Positions 21,984 through 33,994 of a stretch of DNA of 64,000 bases are shown in pieces. The stretch's first letter is position 1. Each line of letters starts with the position of its first letter. The DNA is from Pseudeuparius sepicola (taxonomy: Eukaryota; Arthropoda; Insecta; Coleoptera; Anthribidae): NCBI GenBank assembly GCA_963920635.1, contig OY987299.1, forward strand, positions 21,034,901 to 21,098,900, in the 5' to 3' direction. The position numbers and the translations under genes are program-made. The notes below the pieces were generated by a model. That model saw nothing but the letters and a program-made list of their open reading frames with translations. It was not told the DNA's origin and searched no databases.

Positions 21984-23216
21984 CAGGGTGTAACTAAACT
22001 GATAGTCAAAAATGAAACCACGTATTTTTGGAGTCAAAATAAGGGCACTTCTTCATATATTTTTTTCTCCTACGGTCCATAGTTTTTTTTATACAGAGCG
22101 TAGAAGTTTGGAGAAAAATACACATATTTCTTAGTATTTCTAGAAGTATACGAGATATTTTCTTCAAACTTGGCGTGTCACATGAGCAGATGAGCCGTCA
22201 AACTTAAGGTTGACATGAAGCTTCTGAGGCTCCCAGTTGCGGAGATACAGGGTGTTAGTAAAATTAATTTGTTCAGAAAAATATGAATACCCTGTATAAT
22301 CGCATTTTTGAAATTTGTTTTGAATGGTGAATAGAATGGTTAACAAAAAGTATCTCTTAGTATTTTTTCATATTCGCAGCCGTTTCTTAATTATTTTTAA
22401 AGAACGGCAACGCTGCAATGAACAATAGTCACTTTAAGAATACATCTATCAATCTGTGGATGTCAATTAAACTTTATTTAACAAAATACAGAAGCAAAAA
22501 CGGTAATAAAAGAAACGCATTGCTATTAGAAAATTAAATTATTAAATGTTCGAAATGACCGCCGTCTCTTTCAATACACGCAACTATGCGTTTCCGCATG
22601 TTTATTATTGCCATTCGCAAGTCCATAGCAAAAGTGCATATCAGTCAATTCTTCAAATGAAAATATAATTTTTCAAAATATTGATACTAAGGTGCAAAGT
22701 TGGCAGCCAAATTATTCAAATAATGCCAAGTTTAATTGACATCCACAGATTGTTAGATTTATTCTTAAAGTGACTTTTTTATTGCAGCATTGCCGTTCTT
22801 TGAAAATAATTAAAAAACGGCTGAGAATATGAAAAAATACTAAGAGACACTTTTTGTTAACCATTGAATTTACCATTTAAAACAAATTTAAAAAATGCGA
22901 TTATACAGAGTATTCATATTTTTCTGAACTAATTAATTTTAATCACACCCTGTATCTCCGCAACTGGGGGCCTCACAAGCTTCATATTAACCTTAAATTT
23001 GACAACTCATCCGCTCATGTGACACGCCAAGTTTGAAGAAAATATCTCGTATACTTCTAGAGATAATAAGAAATATGTGTATTTTTCTCTAAATTTCTAC
23101 GCTCTGTATAAAAAAAACTATGGCCCGTAGGAGAAAAAAATATATGAAGAAGTGCCCTTATTTTGACTCCAAGAATACGTGGTTTCATTTTTGACCATCA
23201 GTTTAGTTACACCCTG
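21984..23216. mobile_element. Fold-back Tc1/mariner-type element, ~480-bp arms
   Basis: Starts CAGGGTGTAACTAAACTGAT and ends with its inverse (ATCAGTTTAGTTACACCCTG). TA duplications are at 21982-21983 and 23217-23218. The two arms are near-identical over about 480 bp, through GGCGTGTCACATGAGC and GAACGGCAACGCTGCAATG. The short centre keeps a transposase C-terminus on the minus strand. Confidence 0.9.
22534..22630 (-). pseudogene. Transposase C-terminal fragment
   Basis: The reverse strand reads MAIINMRKRIVACIERDGGH then FEHLII and a stop. This is the conserved C-terminus (RR-x-CIe-x-GGHFE) of the same mariner-related transposase class. It lies between the arms of the fold-back element and is probably what is left of its original gene. 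Confidence 0.75.
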
Positions 23217-23218
23217 TA

Positions 23219-24313
23219 GGTATATAAAAAGATTAAAAATAGGAAATAGGAAATTTTATCTCACATTTTATCTCACCAACGTCAATTAAAATATTTGCCT
23301 ATAAGGTATTATTTTCCGTAGTATAGGTACTCTAGCTCATACAGGGGGTAAAAAAATATTTAAAGAAAAAATCGGGATTCCAGTGCATTCTATCAGTCCC
23401 CTTTGAAAAAATATACTTCATTTTAACATTTTCGTTACACCAACTTAATTTTGATTTATTCAAACAAAACCCTAGCGTCTACATGTCTGACAGTTACCTA
23501 GGAGCCTAATGAAAAATCCCAAATATTTTATTTGGGTAATTTTTTTAATAAATGTTGTTTTTTGTCAAACTTGATTTTTTACAAACGCTCTGTATGACCT
23601 AGCCTGACTATATGTAAAATAAAACCTTGGGAAAGGCTTAATCGATTTTAGAAAAGATTACCAAAATATTACCAATATAACTAAATTTTTTGAAATTTGT
23701 AGTTTTGAACTATGGCCAATTCGGTGGCACCATTGGGTCCTTAAGAAAATGCCTAATATGGTTTTGTGATTTTGGGGGTATTCTTTTAATAATCATAGTA
23801 GGCCATGGATTAGGCCTATTAAAAAAATATAACCCAAAATGTATAGAGCTCTATAGACTTTTTTAATCGGCCAATCAACTAAATTCAACATTATTTATAC
23901 TTAAAAAGTTTAACTTCAGTGCCTTAGTACACAAATAGCTATTTTCGTGAAACACGGGAAAAACAGGAGAGTTGTTTGAAATAAAAATGTACCTATGGTT
24001 CTCATAAATGCCACATTTCAATGTAATAGGCTTAACTTTACTTCTTCATTTTCACAAATATCGAAAGTGCCAAAAATCAAAGTAGGCTGATTATAATAAT
24101 ATGGAAGTTGCGTACTAAGAAGTATATTAATTTTATCTGAAAACTTTTTTCATATCATCTTTGGAAAAATGTTGCCGTTTGGACGGCCATCCCCAGATTA
24201 TGTAGGTACTATTTTTTACCTACCTATATTGTCCTCTTGTCTAGTATCTCAAAAAAGTGTTAAGTTCGATTATTTCCTTAGTTTTTGAGACAAAATGACC
24301 AACTAAAAACCAG
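23219..24313. other. Intergenic/intronic TE debris
   Basis: A Rep-A hairpin scrap is present near 23905-23940 (CTTCAGTGCCTTAGTAC). The remainder is AT-rich with no assignable element. Confidence 0.45.
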
Positions 24314-24471
24314 TGTAACTCAAAAAATATCTTCAACAAATTTGTTTCCTGAGCTTTCGGAGAATGAATCTTCCTCCTTTCTCAAAGATCATGTCACGTC
24401 AAAGTGAAATGACAGATTAATAAATTTCTGGTTAAAATGTCATGACAGAAACAATAGCCTAGCCACCTGTA
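24314..24471 (-). repeat. Rep-B solo copy
   Basis: Reverse copy of the Penelope-element tail (GAATCTTCCTCCTTTCTC, TAATAAATTTCTGGTTAAAA, CAATAGCCTAGCCACC) without any adjoining ORF. Confidence 0.75.
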
Positions 24472-24852
24472 GTTTTAGTTTTTGGCATTGAAATGACAAG
24501 TAGATGGAAGGAGTGTAGAGAGAGAAACTGGCAGCCAAACTTGAGTAAGTGAAATAGTAAATAAATCAGCTGATTCCGGCAAAAACCACATAACACAAAA
24601 GAGGTGTTTGTCCTAACTTTCTATTTTTGTGTCCTGTGCTTCAAACGAGTTCCGTTGTCAAACGTCATTTTAATTTTCCTTCTGTCCCAAGTCCCAATAC
24701 GAATAGGTGTAATTATTCAATTATTGTATTATTTATATTTAATTTGAGTTCCTGTCGTGGTGGCAGTTTCGTATAAAACGGCGATGAGTTTTCTTAGTTG
24801 GTGTTTGGTTTAATATTATATTTTTAGATCGGAGAGAAAATTTAATTTAGCT

Positions 24853-25200
24853 ATGTGGCTATATTCTTTCTGTTTAAGTTGTAAATTACAAAAAAAGAGG
24901 GTCAACTCCTGTTGTGTATTTGGATGTACCAAATGGGGCGGAAAGAATAAGAATAGTGGGGTTTCTTTTCATTCGTAAGTCTTAAAAATCTTTGCTAATA
25001 ACTTTGCAGTTTTCCAAGACATAAGGTGATATTAGAGACAAGTGGATTGCAGCAATAAAAAGGAAAAATTTTGTACTACCTACAAGTATTTACTTGCATT
25101 TGTAGTCAACAATTTATTGAGAGCAATTTCATAGAGAATTTTGGGCAGCGCAAACTTAAAAAGTATGTAATTACTACAGTTTTTTATTTTCCAAGTCATG
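24853..25200 (+). pseudogene. THAP zinc-finger exon pair, decayed
   Basis: ATG 24853 opens MWLYSFCLSCKLQKK, then VNSCCVFGCTKWGGKNKNS and GVSFHS, the start of a THAP (C2CH) DNA-binding domain. A GTAAGT donor at 24975 and TTTGCAG acceptor ending 25009 splice in frame to FPRHK. The expected RDKWIAAIKRKNF follows only after a frameshift, then CICSQQFIESNF, where the zinc-binding histidine of CSxHF is a glutamine. Either a decayed P-like transposase 5' end or a dead host THAP gene; nothing downstream joins to it. Confidence 0.65.
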
Positions 25201-25915
25201 ATAGAAACTATCAAGGGAAAAACTGGCAAAATATTGTGCTTATGAACCTAGCTCTTCGTAGTCAAAGATGGAATTAATCTTGAGGTTCTGGTCCCTTTAA
25301 TAAGGTAATTATTTGTAATTCTTTTTGTTAGATGACTAAACATATAAAATGCATATAAAAATATGTAAAAGCTACCTGTCTTACATGCTTTTCCTATTAA
25401 ATTGAGATTTAAAATTAATAAATCAATTAAGATAAGTAATTAAAGTTGAAAATGTATACCATATCCTAGATATTTTGTCGTTTTGTTGTTTTAAAATAAA
25501 CTTTTATTTTGTAATTTGTATTTTATTTGTCTCGGTTTACTTCTAGGTACATAAAATTGCCATGTAGGTATTTTTTTTAATCAAACCACTACTTTTTTGT
25601 GTGCAATATTTACATAATTGTGGTTATATAGAAAAATTCTCATTCCTGCAAACAAGCCCCGAATTTCGGAATACAGATCATACAATAAAGAGAATTACGG
25701 AACATGCCCATTAAATTCGCCCATTAATATGCAACATCCCTATATACCTCCTTTGCCTGAATCAGCTGACACGTTCATTAGGCGTTCCTTGTCTTACTTA
25801 TTGCAATTTGAAACCTATCTCTCTCTAGAATTGGCTGCCCCAAACAACAATGAAAATGGTACCTGTGCGACTTCCATTGTACTTATCAATTCGATGGTTT
25901 TTGGCTTTAACTTTA
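25201..25915. other. AT-rich stretch with an unassigned 106-codon frame
   Basis: A plus-strand frame (25618-25938) encodes a peptide with NMQHPYIPPLPESADTFIRR that I do not recognise. It runs into the left end of the P-like element. It may be chance or the remnant of the sequence the element landed in. Confidence 0.35.
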
Positions 25916-26199
25916 ACCTTAACTATGGAGCGCTATAAGAAGGAGATATATCGATATAGCACTATTTCAAAATTTCCAGCTCTACTTTTATTCCAGTTCA
26001 AGTTTTCTATGTAGATGGTGCGTCAGTCGTTCGCGGCGCTATTTTTGATTGACGTTTTTTGGTTTCGTTTTTGAATTTGAATTTTATTAAGGTCGACGTA
26101 AAACGCCTTTTTCCCCAAGTAAGAATAAACATTAAGGAAATACATATAGATGAACGGTACTTGGAGAGTTAGTATCTCCTAAAAGAAATATTTGCGTAC

Positions 26200-26600
26200 G
26201 CTTTTTACAATATTATTTAAAATAATAATAATAATAAATAAATATTTTTTTAGAAATAAAAATAGCTTTGGTTTTCCGCTCGTTAATTTTTATTTTCCAT
26301 TTAACAAAAAATTCGGAGACCATGTCCACCGCACGCTGCAAGAAAGCTTTAATTGACCTTTGAGACTCACTAACTGCTAGAATCGCAGTATCGTCTGCGT
26401 ATAGGAAGATCTTCGTATTTGGGTATGACGTTAGGTCGCTAATAAAAATGGAATATAGAACAGGTCCCAATACCGAGCCCTGCGGTACGCCAGCCTGAAT
26501 GTTACGAAACTCAGAATTTTTGTTATCAACCCTAACACAGGACGTTTTTTGTGAAGTTCCACAAATTTGTGCCATTTTTTTATTAAATTCAGTGGATTTT
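26200..26600 (-). pseudogene. Jockey-like LINE reverse transcriptase fragment
   Basis: The reverse strand encodes IQAGVPQGSVLGPVLYSIF, then KIFLYADDTAILAVSES with the catalytic YADD, and WKIKINERKTKAIFISKK. An ATT-repeat tail near 26219-26240 directly follows, so downstream RT sequence has been lost and the 5' part is missing too. Inserted inside the P-like element ahead of its ORF. Confidence 0.85.
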
Positions 26601-26628
26601 TGGCGTATTTTGCTAACATTTTAAAAAA

Positions 26629-27665
26629 TGAGTAATGTGAAAGGATATACAAATAGAACCTGTTGTGTTCCGGGGTGCAGAACGGGTTATTCATCCGATA
26701 AAAAAGCCAGGAAAAAAAATTGAGATTGAAACAGAAGGTAAAATATCAAATTTTGATTTCCATTTTATTTTTTATTTCCACTTTCAGATTCCTAACCTTA
26801 TAACTGAGGTAGAGCAATGCAAAAAATGTGCCATGTTGACCTCTGGATCTTTAGAGCAGATTATATCAGAACTGCCAAGCTCTCAACAAGAAGCAGTTAG
26901 AATGTGTTTTGCTGCTTCAAAAGTAACCAACCCAAAAAATTAGCGTTATACTTGCATGGATTTATGAGTGTCTTCTAATAAGAATTAAAGGAAGAGCTAC
27001 ATACGAGCATTTGTGAAAACAAAAACTCCTACCACTTCCTCGTTGTGTAACTTTAAGTAAATATATTAGAAGAATGAGTGTGTTATGGTTTTCAGAAATC
27101 AACTTTCGAACTTCTTCGAAAAAAGTCGTTCGGTATGAAATCAGAGGAAAAAAGGGGTATTTATACATCTAGCAGATTATTTTTCTTTATTATTATTTTT
27201 CCTTGTCGTAGGTACCTACACTTCTTATAGATGAGATGAAATTGAATGAAACTTTGGCATTTGATAGTAAAACATTAAAAATTAATGGTTTTACTGATTT
27301 GGGTGATTATACACCTTTACATCAAAAAATGAAAAGGGAGATCATGCCTTGGTATAATGATGTTTCAACCATGCAGAGGTTCATGGGTGCAATCTTTGGC
27401 ATGCTTTTTAAGTAAAGGTTGTGCATCTGGAACTGTGTTGCATCATCTCATCATCGAATGCATCATTCTTTTGGAAAAAGCAGGGTTTTTTCTTGATGTA
27501 GTTACAACCGATGGAGCTTCATGGAATATAGCTATGTGGAAAAAATTCAACATTTCAGAAGAAAATGTTTCTTGTGAACATGTATATTAACCATCCAGAC
27601 AGCTATGGTTTTCTTCTGATTTTCCCCACCTAATGAAGAACTTCAGGAATTTAAAATATTAAGTC
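26629..27665 (+). pseudogene. P-like (THAP9-type) transposase remnant
   Basis: ATG 26629 starts MSNVKGYTNRTCCVPGCRTG, the beginning of a THAP domain, but a stop follows after KKARKKN. Later pieces, in changing frames, are SLEQIISELPSSQQEAVRMC; a decayed helix-rich stretch; LLIDEMKLNETLAFDSKTLK with GFTDLGDYTP, the first catalytic Asp region of P transposases; then MGAIFGMLF, VVTTDGASWNIAMWKKFNI, and a decayed HP...FPTLMKNFRNLKY matching the 'DvPHLiKNlRN' block. Multiple frameshifts and stops make it non-functional. Confidence 0.8.
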
Positions 27666-28507
27666 TAATCTAATTAATTATAGTTACAAATATTTGCAAA
27701 ATTTCACAAATAAATTACATTTTCACACCTTGTTTTTATTATTAAATAAAAAAAGATCTATTTTAATTCGATATTTCACAAAAGCAATATTTCCCAAATA
27801 CTCCAGGAAAATAGAGAGCGAACTTTTTTACTTTTGAGATTTTCTACAGAAAAGTGTAGGTTTTGAGGTCATAGAAAACATATGTCACACCAAAATGATA
27901 CGTTTGATGCTCATAAATATTCAGACCTCGGAAAACTATACCTATAAGATTTTCCAAGAATTTTCCGCTTTCGACGGGCACGACGATTTGCGTGAATCAT
28001 GAATCAAGTTGTCGCTTACCGTTGTTTTATAAAAATCACGTGTGTATATTAATTTATATATATTCCAAGAATAATTGTTTATGTTCAAAAAAATGGTTTT
28101 ATTTCCCAACTTCATCATATGCCCACAAATCCAAATTATTATTTGCGATAGTTTATTCAGCTCCGCTGTGGGATTAAAACTAGCCAATATAGCCCTATGA
28201 ATAAAGAACCCCTTATTCATGGATATAGGCAATCGATTTTTATTTATTTCAGAGCCGTCAGGCATTAATTTCAAAATATATTTGATATAATCCGTGTACC
28301 ACCCAATATACACATAAAAAACATTTAAGTTAATTAATAATTAATTGAAAATCATTTTTATTTTAAAGAGCTATTCCGTACATTTTTAGACTCGGTTAGA
28401 ACACGTGCGCCTCTAGCGGTGTTTTCCAAAAGCTCAATTATTACAAGTCCGATTTCAGGCCCATTAGGTTGACAATGCGATTTATCTCCTTCTTATAGCA
28501 CTCCGTA
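27666..28507. other. Right part of the P-like element
   Basis: No plus-strand transposase C-terminus can be read. A 123-codon minus-strand frame (27942-28313) is open in AT-rich DNA but unrecognised. Confidence 0.4.
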
Positions 28508-28515
28508 ACCTTAAC

Positions 28516-30131
28516 CTAAGCTAGTTTCGGATTCCTCGGAAAAAACTGCACCACTAAGGGATTCAGTTGGTCCTTATTTGAGACACCCTGTACTTGCAAA
28601 TGCCACCCGCGGAGGCATAGTGTATGTGCCTTTATAAACAGTTTTAACCAGCTATGCAAATGCAAATACTAATTTTTATGCGGAAGAACTACATTGCTCT
28701 CCCCGAATAGGAATCCATTGCTTTGCGAAATAAACTTCTACTATCCGCCCTTCGCTATCATTCGAGCCGTAATATTTTCTCCCGCAAATGGCGGGTTGGC
28801 CCGCACTTGGCGTCGACATTCGCTCTCCGGGCGGCGCAATAAATTGTATTATCTGCAACGCCGCGGCGGCGTGCATCATTTTGCCCGTGCTGTTTGTTCG
28901 AAAACACTAAACGCGGACCTGTTCGTGCTCGTTTTGTTTTATTAACCGGCATTTGCCCAAAACATCGGAATTATTTACGTACGAATTTGCCTTTTATTCG
29001 CGGCAAAATAAACTGGGAGTCGGAGATCGGGACGAAACTGGGAGAGAAGAATTTAGGTGAAAATGCGAGATAAAATCGGACTAAATATTTCCCATAAATA
29101 CTTACTAAAAACACACAAGTCGTCGATATATACCCGCTAACACTGGTCTCAAGATATTTGTTCCCTGCGTGTTATTCTATAAATTGCCTGAACAAGAGTT
29201 TATTATTTATTCCTTTCAGGATTTTATAATTTTTCCTATAAATTTTCATACACAATACTTTTTCATTCGGGATTATGGTAGTGATGGGTTGCTATTTCAA
29301 TAGCTGTTATTTTTTAACTGTTTTTTTGGTCGAAGCTGCTTCCAACTGTTATTTCGAATTCCAAATAGCAGCTATTGCTAACCCGTATCCGCGCGACGCA
29401 AAACGCAACGAATAAAAACACGGAGATAAAATTACGAAGCAGAAGCAATGACAGCAACGGCTGAAAACAGTATAAAAATAAAAATCGCAGCTGCTGCAGT
29501 GGCGCCAGTAGCAGTACAGTACAGACTACAGAAAATGCATGTTTGTTGGTATAATCGCGCTAAAATTTGGCTATTGCGCAGGCGCAGAACAACCCAGGCT
29601 TTCAAACAGATCAGGCCTTTTTTCTTTTCCCCTTCTCACTGTATATCTATCTGTATATCTGCCTCTGCTTCTTATTATTTTGTTCAATACAAGTACAAAA
29701 AATAACAAGTACACCCATCTACATCTACCGACGAGAAGATAAACATGCATTTGTGTTTTCCAAAATAAAATAGCAAAAATACAGAACAAAATTACCACCA
29801 GTTAATTTACGGAATATTTTTTACTGATAATGGGTTATCTACTTCGATTTTTTTTAATTCATGCAAACTGACACGAAACGAAGTTAATCCAGTACTTGTA
29901 CGAGCCCTGTCTCAGTGAAGTTCGCCCAAACTAATAATAATATGTTTTTTTAAAGAAATTTAACGTGTTAACAGAAAATTTATTAAAATCAACACATATT
30001 TCTAATTATATAGGAAACGTTTATTCACTTTTGGCATATAATTAAAGTATATTTTAACTAACAGAGAATTTTTTTAAAGAATTACCTAATATTGTCAATA
30101 AACAGAAAATCGACAAAAATTAAATAGAAAA
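28516..30131. other. Intron with a GC-rich, low-repeat patch
   Basis: 28580-29060 is GC-richer and free of recognised repeats. It has an octamer-like ATGCAAATGCAAAT near 28656 and CpG-rich blocks (CGCCGCGGCGGCG). A short hAT-like end (AGTGATGGGTTGC) is at 29280, and 29420-29530 is CAG/GCA-rich with a TATAAAAATA motif. No coding exon fits. Possible enhancer or unannotated noncoding exon. Confidence 0.35.
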
Positions 30132-31707
30132 TTACCTCTGCATTACATCGCCTTTTCGACTTATTACTGCCTCGATAGTCTCAACATAGTGTTAACTAAT
30201 ATTTGGCAATCATCTAGAGTGAAACTATTCGAAATTTCATGGAGACGAACGGGCAACTCTGGAACAGTTCTTGTGGGTTGTGATCGCAACTTCTTCTTTA
30301 TTATATGCCATAATGTTTCAATCGGCGAAAGATCTGCACTTCAAGCCGTCCATTTTAAAAGTGAAATATTGTTTTCTAGCATCTAATCTTTCACTTTTTT
30401 AGCCGTATGACAGGAGGCGCCATCTTGTTGAAAGATATATTCAATATTTTGCAAACGCAGTTCTTCAATTTTTAGTTTCAAATTATTTTGAAGGACGTTA
30501 CTCTATTTATCAGTGTTCATGATGCCATCTACAATGTGTAATTTTCCGAACCCTCTAGTTGACATGGATCCCCAAATTATCACGGAGAGCGTAAACTTAA
30601 CTTTCTTCTTAAGGCAGTCCGTGTGATACACTTCTTTAGTTCTAATGACTGCTTCGACTATCACCAACACAAATTTCAAATCTAGCCTCATCACTCCATA
30701 TAATTGAGTTCCGTTAATGCTGAGACCAAGCTCTGTGCTCTTTTGCCCACAAAAGTATATTTTTCTTCTGCGTCGTTGTTAGTAAAGGCTTTTCTCCACG
30801 ACCATTCGTGAATTTTAATAATAGAACTTAAAAATTCTCACTCTAGAGCGAGATGATTTATTCTTAAATACTTGCTTCTCGAGTGTTTTGCATGTATTTC
30901 CAGGATCTTAATATAATTTTTGTAATCTATTGCAAACAACATAATAATAGGGATACTAATATTTCGTACTAATAATAATAAATCATTGCATTATTTTGTA
31001 TATTTTCATTCCATAACAAGACAATGAATGAATATACGCTAATCGAACTAAACACAGCATAGAGTGCCATGGATTTCAAGACTGTCAACCTCGCTGTCAA
31101 CAATAGCGGCGCGGGGGTGCGCGTCATAAGAAGTATTTTCGAACGTGTTTTAAGTTAAATAAAATGAGTGAAAAATCGAGTGATTTTGATATGGAATTTG
31201 GTCGTGGAGAAAATACAGTCTGTGGTTCTTAAATCTTCCACTCGTATCGAATTTTTTCATTCTAACCTCATTACAAAATCTACTATTCCTTTGCCTAACG
31301 ATTGTAAAATTGAAAACGGGAAAAAATCCGAAACAGTTTGGGCTTACCTTGTAAGTTTTAAACCCTAGTTTTCGGGCAGCCCTGTGACAAGTTGCCCTTG
31401 AAAAACATTTACCTGTTGCCTGATGCCATTATAAAACCCTCAATAATTCTCCATAATTAGCCCAGCGATTCTGCACGATAGTCCTTCTCAAAGCCCTTAA
31501 ATTTGTATCAGAATAATGTGGCCGACTTCCATTTCTCTGCTTCTGAGCAACGGATTCAATAGTTTTGTAAAGTTTAATAATATTTCGCACTGTATATCGT
31601 GATAAATTAACAATGTCAGCGATTTACTCAGCATATTTGCCTTTTGAATGCAAGTGAATTATTATAACATTGATTATTTCTTCAGAAACAGCCTTACCAC
31701 GAGACAT
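30132..31707 (-). pseudogene. Tc1-like transposase, decayed and interrupted
   Basis: The start codon at 31707 opens MSRGKAVSEEIINVI with the HTH region IVNLSRYTVRNIIKLY and RNGSRPHYSD. Then come ARKLGFKTYKV, LLTTTQKKNILLWAKEHRAW, WSDEARFEI (first Asp), LSVIIWGSMSTRGFGKLH, FQQDGASCHTAKKVKD (second Asp), SADLSPIETLWHIIKKKL (Glu) and the C-terminal IEAVISRKGD before TAA. The DD34E catalytic residues are legible, but at least four stops or frameshifts and a foreign piece (about 30800-31350) disable it. TIRs were not identified. Confidence 0.85.
30800..31350 (+). other. Insertion inside the Tc1-like transposase
   Basis: Interrupts the transposase between KTYKVSPN and LLTTTQ. On the plus strand it has a GC-rich patch, an ATG at 31165 (MSEKSSDFDMEF, closing early), and an open stretch ending at a consensus GTAAGT donor near 31350. 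No inverted ends or duplication were found. Confidence 0.4.
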
Positions 31708-33994
31708 TTTTATTTGTCAACAACAATGAATGCACAAATATGTTGTGAAATGTCACTAACGCCTTGTTTAAACTTATTGAAATGTCACATAATTATTGTG
31801 ATTTATTTCAGAGCCTCCTATATACTGTACTTCTAGAAACAGACTATCTAACTTAAGCTGTTTTCGTAGTGTATTTTGTTACAATCAAATTATTATACAA
31901 AACAACAAACTTAACGCTATATATATCTAAAAATGTTTTTAAACATTCTCTAAAATCTTTTAAGAAACAAAAAATAGGACATTTTCAAAAACATCTGCAT
32001 CGACAATCAACATGCTGTAAATTCATATACCTATTTGATATTTTGAATGGTTGGGCCAACTTCATGAGACAGGGCTCTATAGAGCCCAGCAATAATTATA
32101 AACGAGCTAAGTCTAAAAATTACGGAAGCCTGCCATTGAGTAAATCCAGTCGTTAAGGTGACTGGTGTAAGTACCTCAACTGGAAATGCACAGAAAACGT
32201 ATCATCTTAGACAGTGACTTTGGTGAGAAAGGTCCAATAATTTAAATCATTTCATTAGTTGGTTGACATTTTGTAAAAAAAATACTTTTGCACTTATTAA
32301 TACTTTTTCAATAATTTATTCCAGAGCGCTCTAGACCCATCATATACAGTTGTATTAGAACTCCATGTATGTTTTTTGTTAAAATTTTGTATATGGGGGT
32401 TTTCGGGTGTAATTAACAATGTGGTGTCAGATCTAAACAAAAATATCGCTAAATGGTTATAATGAAAATTGGGATATAAAAAAATCGTAACCGGCCCTGG
32501 ATTTGAATTTTCACAACATTAGGAAGGTCAAATAGAGTGTTTTTTAAGATTTTTCATACAAAAAAGTTCATTATAAAATTTTACTTTAATTAGGCATACC
32601 TGCCTAGCTTTTTTATTAGGTTGCTTAACTATTATACCTAGCTAATTTCCTAACTATAGCTTGAAATATTTTTCTTGTAGTGGTCTGACTAGCTCTGCAC
32701 AATGATATATTTCCATATTTTCTCAATGCATTATATAGGTAGGTATACATATTTAAAAAAACTAGTGTAGCATGCTTTCTGGTTGACCGTTCGTGCAGCC
32801 CACTTTTTCTAGACACATTAATTTAGTATGGGGTCCTAGCGCGACAACGATAAGCATCTTAAGTGGGGAACTTAAAAACGATGGAGTTGCGGCTGTGGGG
32901 GCGGGAAATGCGGTGATTTCGGTCGGGGCGGTCTCGCCAAGGAATTTACTTATCGCTTTTCTTTTTCTGAAGTATTTCACTTTTGTTGTACGTGGGGCTG
33001 TGCACGCCTATACATCACGTGGCAAAATACCCGTCAAGGGCGATTCTGATCGCACATAGAGGGTTCTGCAGAAAATAGTAATTTACTGGGACAAATTTAA
33101 TAGGCAGATACTATATGCTTGGGAATCTGTAAAGAATAAAATTTGGGTTATCAGCGATAGGTACGAAATGTCCACAATTTTTACAACGACGCACGTAGCA
33201 CTACTCGCGCAGTGCTTTCTTTCACAATGTTCAAACACGAAACTCGGCCACAGACTTCGTAAAGAAAATGAATGGTTTTAATTGTTTGACTATGTAAACG
33301 TGTTTCCGAAGGATTTTAATCACAGTTGATATTATGTACATTGTACCTGAACTGAATTTTTTTGTGCACACCTGACATGTGAGTATAATATAAAAAAAAT
33401 GGTTTTTATAATTCTCATTTTCACATGTCTTCAACATTATACTTATTTTCGGGTGGCACTGATGATGACGTCGGGTAGAACGCGTTTTGCTATGAATTTT
33501 TAAATAAATTTTGCACGGAATACACATTTTCATTCCATGACCAGGAAACATCAATAATTATTTAGAGTTTAGTGTTCAAGTTCAAGCTACTAAAGAATAT
33601 ATAATTTGGGTATATTTTGGCAGTAAGCATCCTGGCTTCCTAGTTATTAAGACCAGACCAGTGCGATGGCATGCAACCATAAATAAATACACTTGCATAT
33701 TTCACCAATTTCATAAATTACAATAATCACAAAAAAGACACAAGTCGGTAATGTTTATCATACAAACAATATTTTATTGACAATTCAAGTTATAGGTAAA
33801 CGTAAGTACCTACTGCTGTTTTCAGAATATTAATTATTAATTATTTTTAGGTTAGGTACCTATCGAACAATACCATGGCCATAACCTAATATTATCAAAG
33901 AGCAAAGAAATTTATTTAGGGAAATTAATTAAATTAATAACAACATTTGATCGATGGTAATTATTAATTATTACAGAAAATCTACTATGACCAT
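31708..33994. other. Intron with family G scrap and CpG patch
   Basis: 32370-32560 is a reversed, diverged family G fragment (GTGGTGTCAGATCT, CCGGCCCTGGATTTGAA). 32800-33060 is CpG-richer with overlapping open frames on both strands, none recognisable. The rest is AT-rich. Confidence 0.45.

Larger units (their letters stand above)
25924..28507 (+). mobile_element. P-like transposon with intact TIRs and 8-bp TSD
   Basis: Ends TATGGAGCGCTATAAGAAGG and (inverse) TACGGAGTGCTATAAGAAGG, both followed by AGATA, lie between perfect 8-bp direct repeats ACCTTAAC at 25916-25923 and 28508-28515. An 8-bp duplication fits the P superfamily, and the interior holds a THAP-type transposase remnant in the forward sense. 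A LINE fragment sits between the left end and the start codon. 2584 bp in all. Confidence 0.88.

Noticed and set aside
28676..28952. Overlapping 64-83 codon frames on both strands
   Set aside because: Antisense overlaps in a CpG-rich patch without splice signals or known domains.
29448..29798. Possible small gene starting MTATAENSIKIKIAAAA
   Set aside because: Low-complexity start, three overlapping frames on both strands and no recognised domain; TATAAAAATA nearby is weak evidence in AT-rich DNA.
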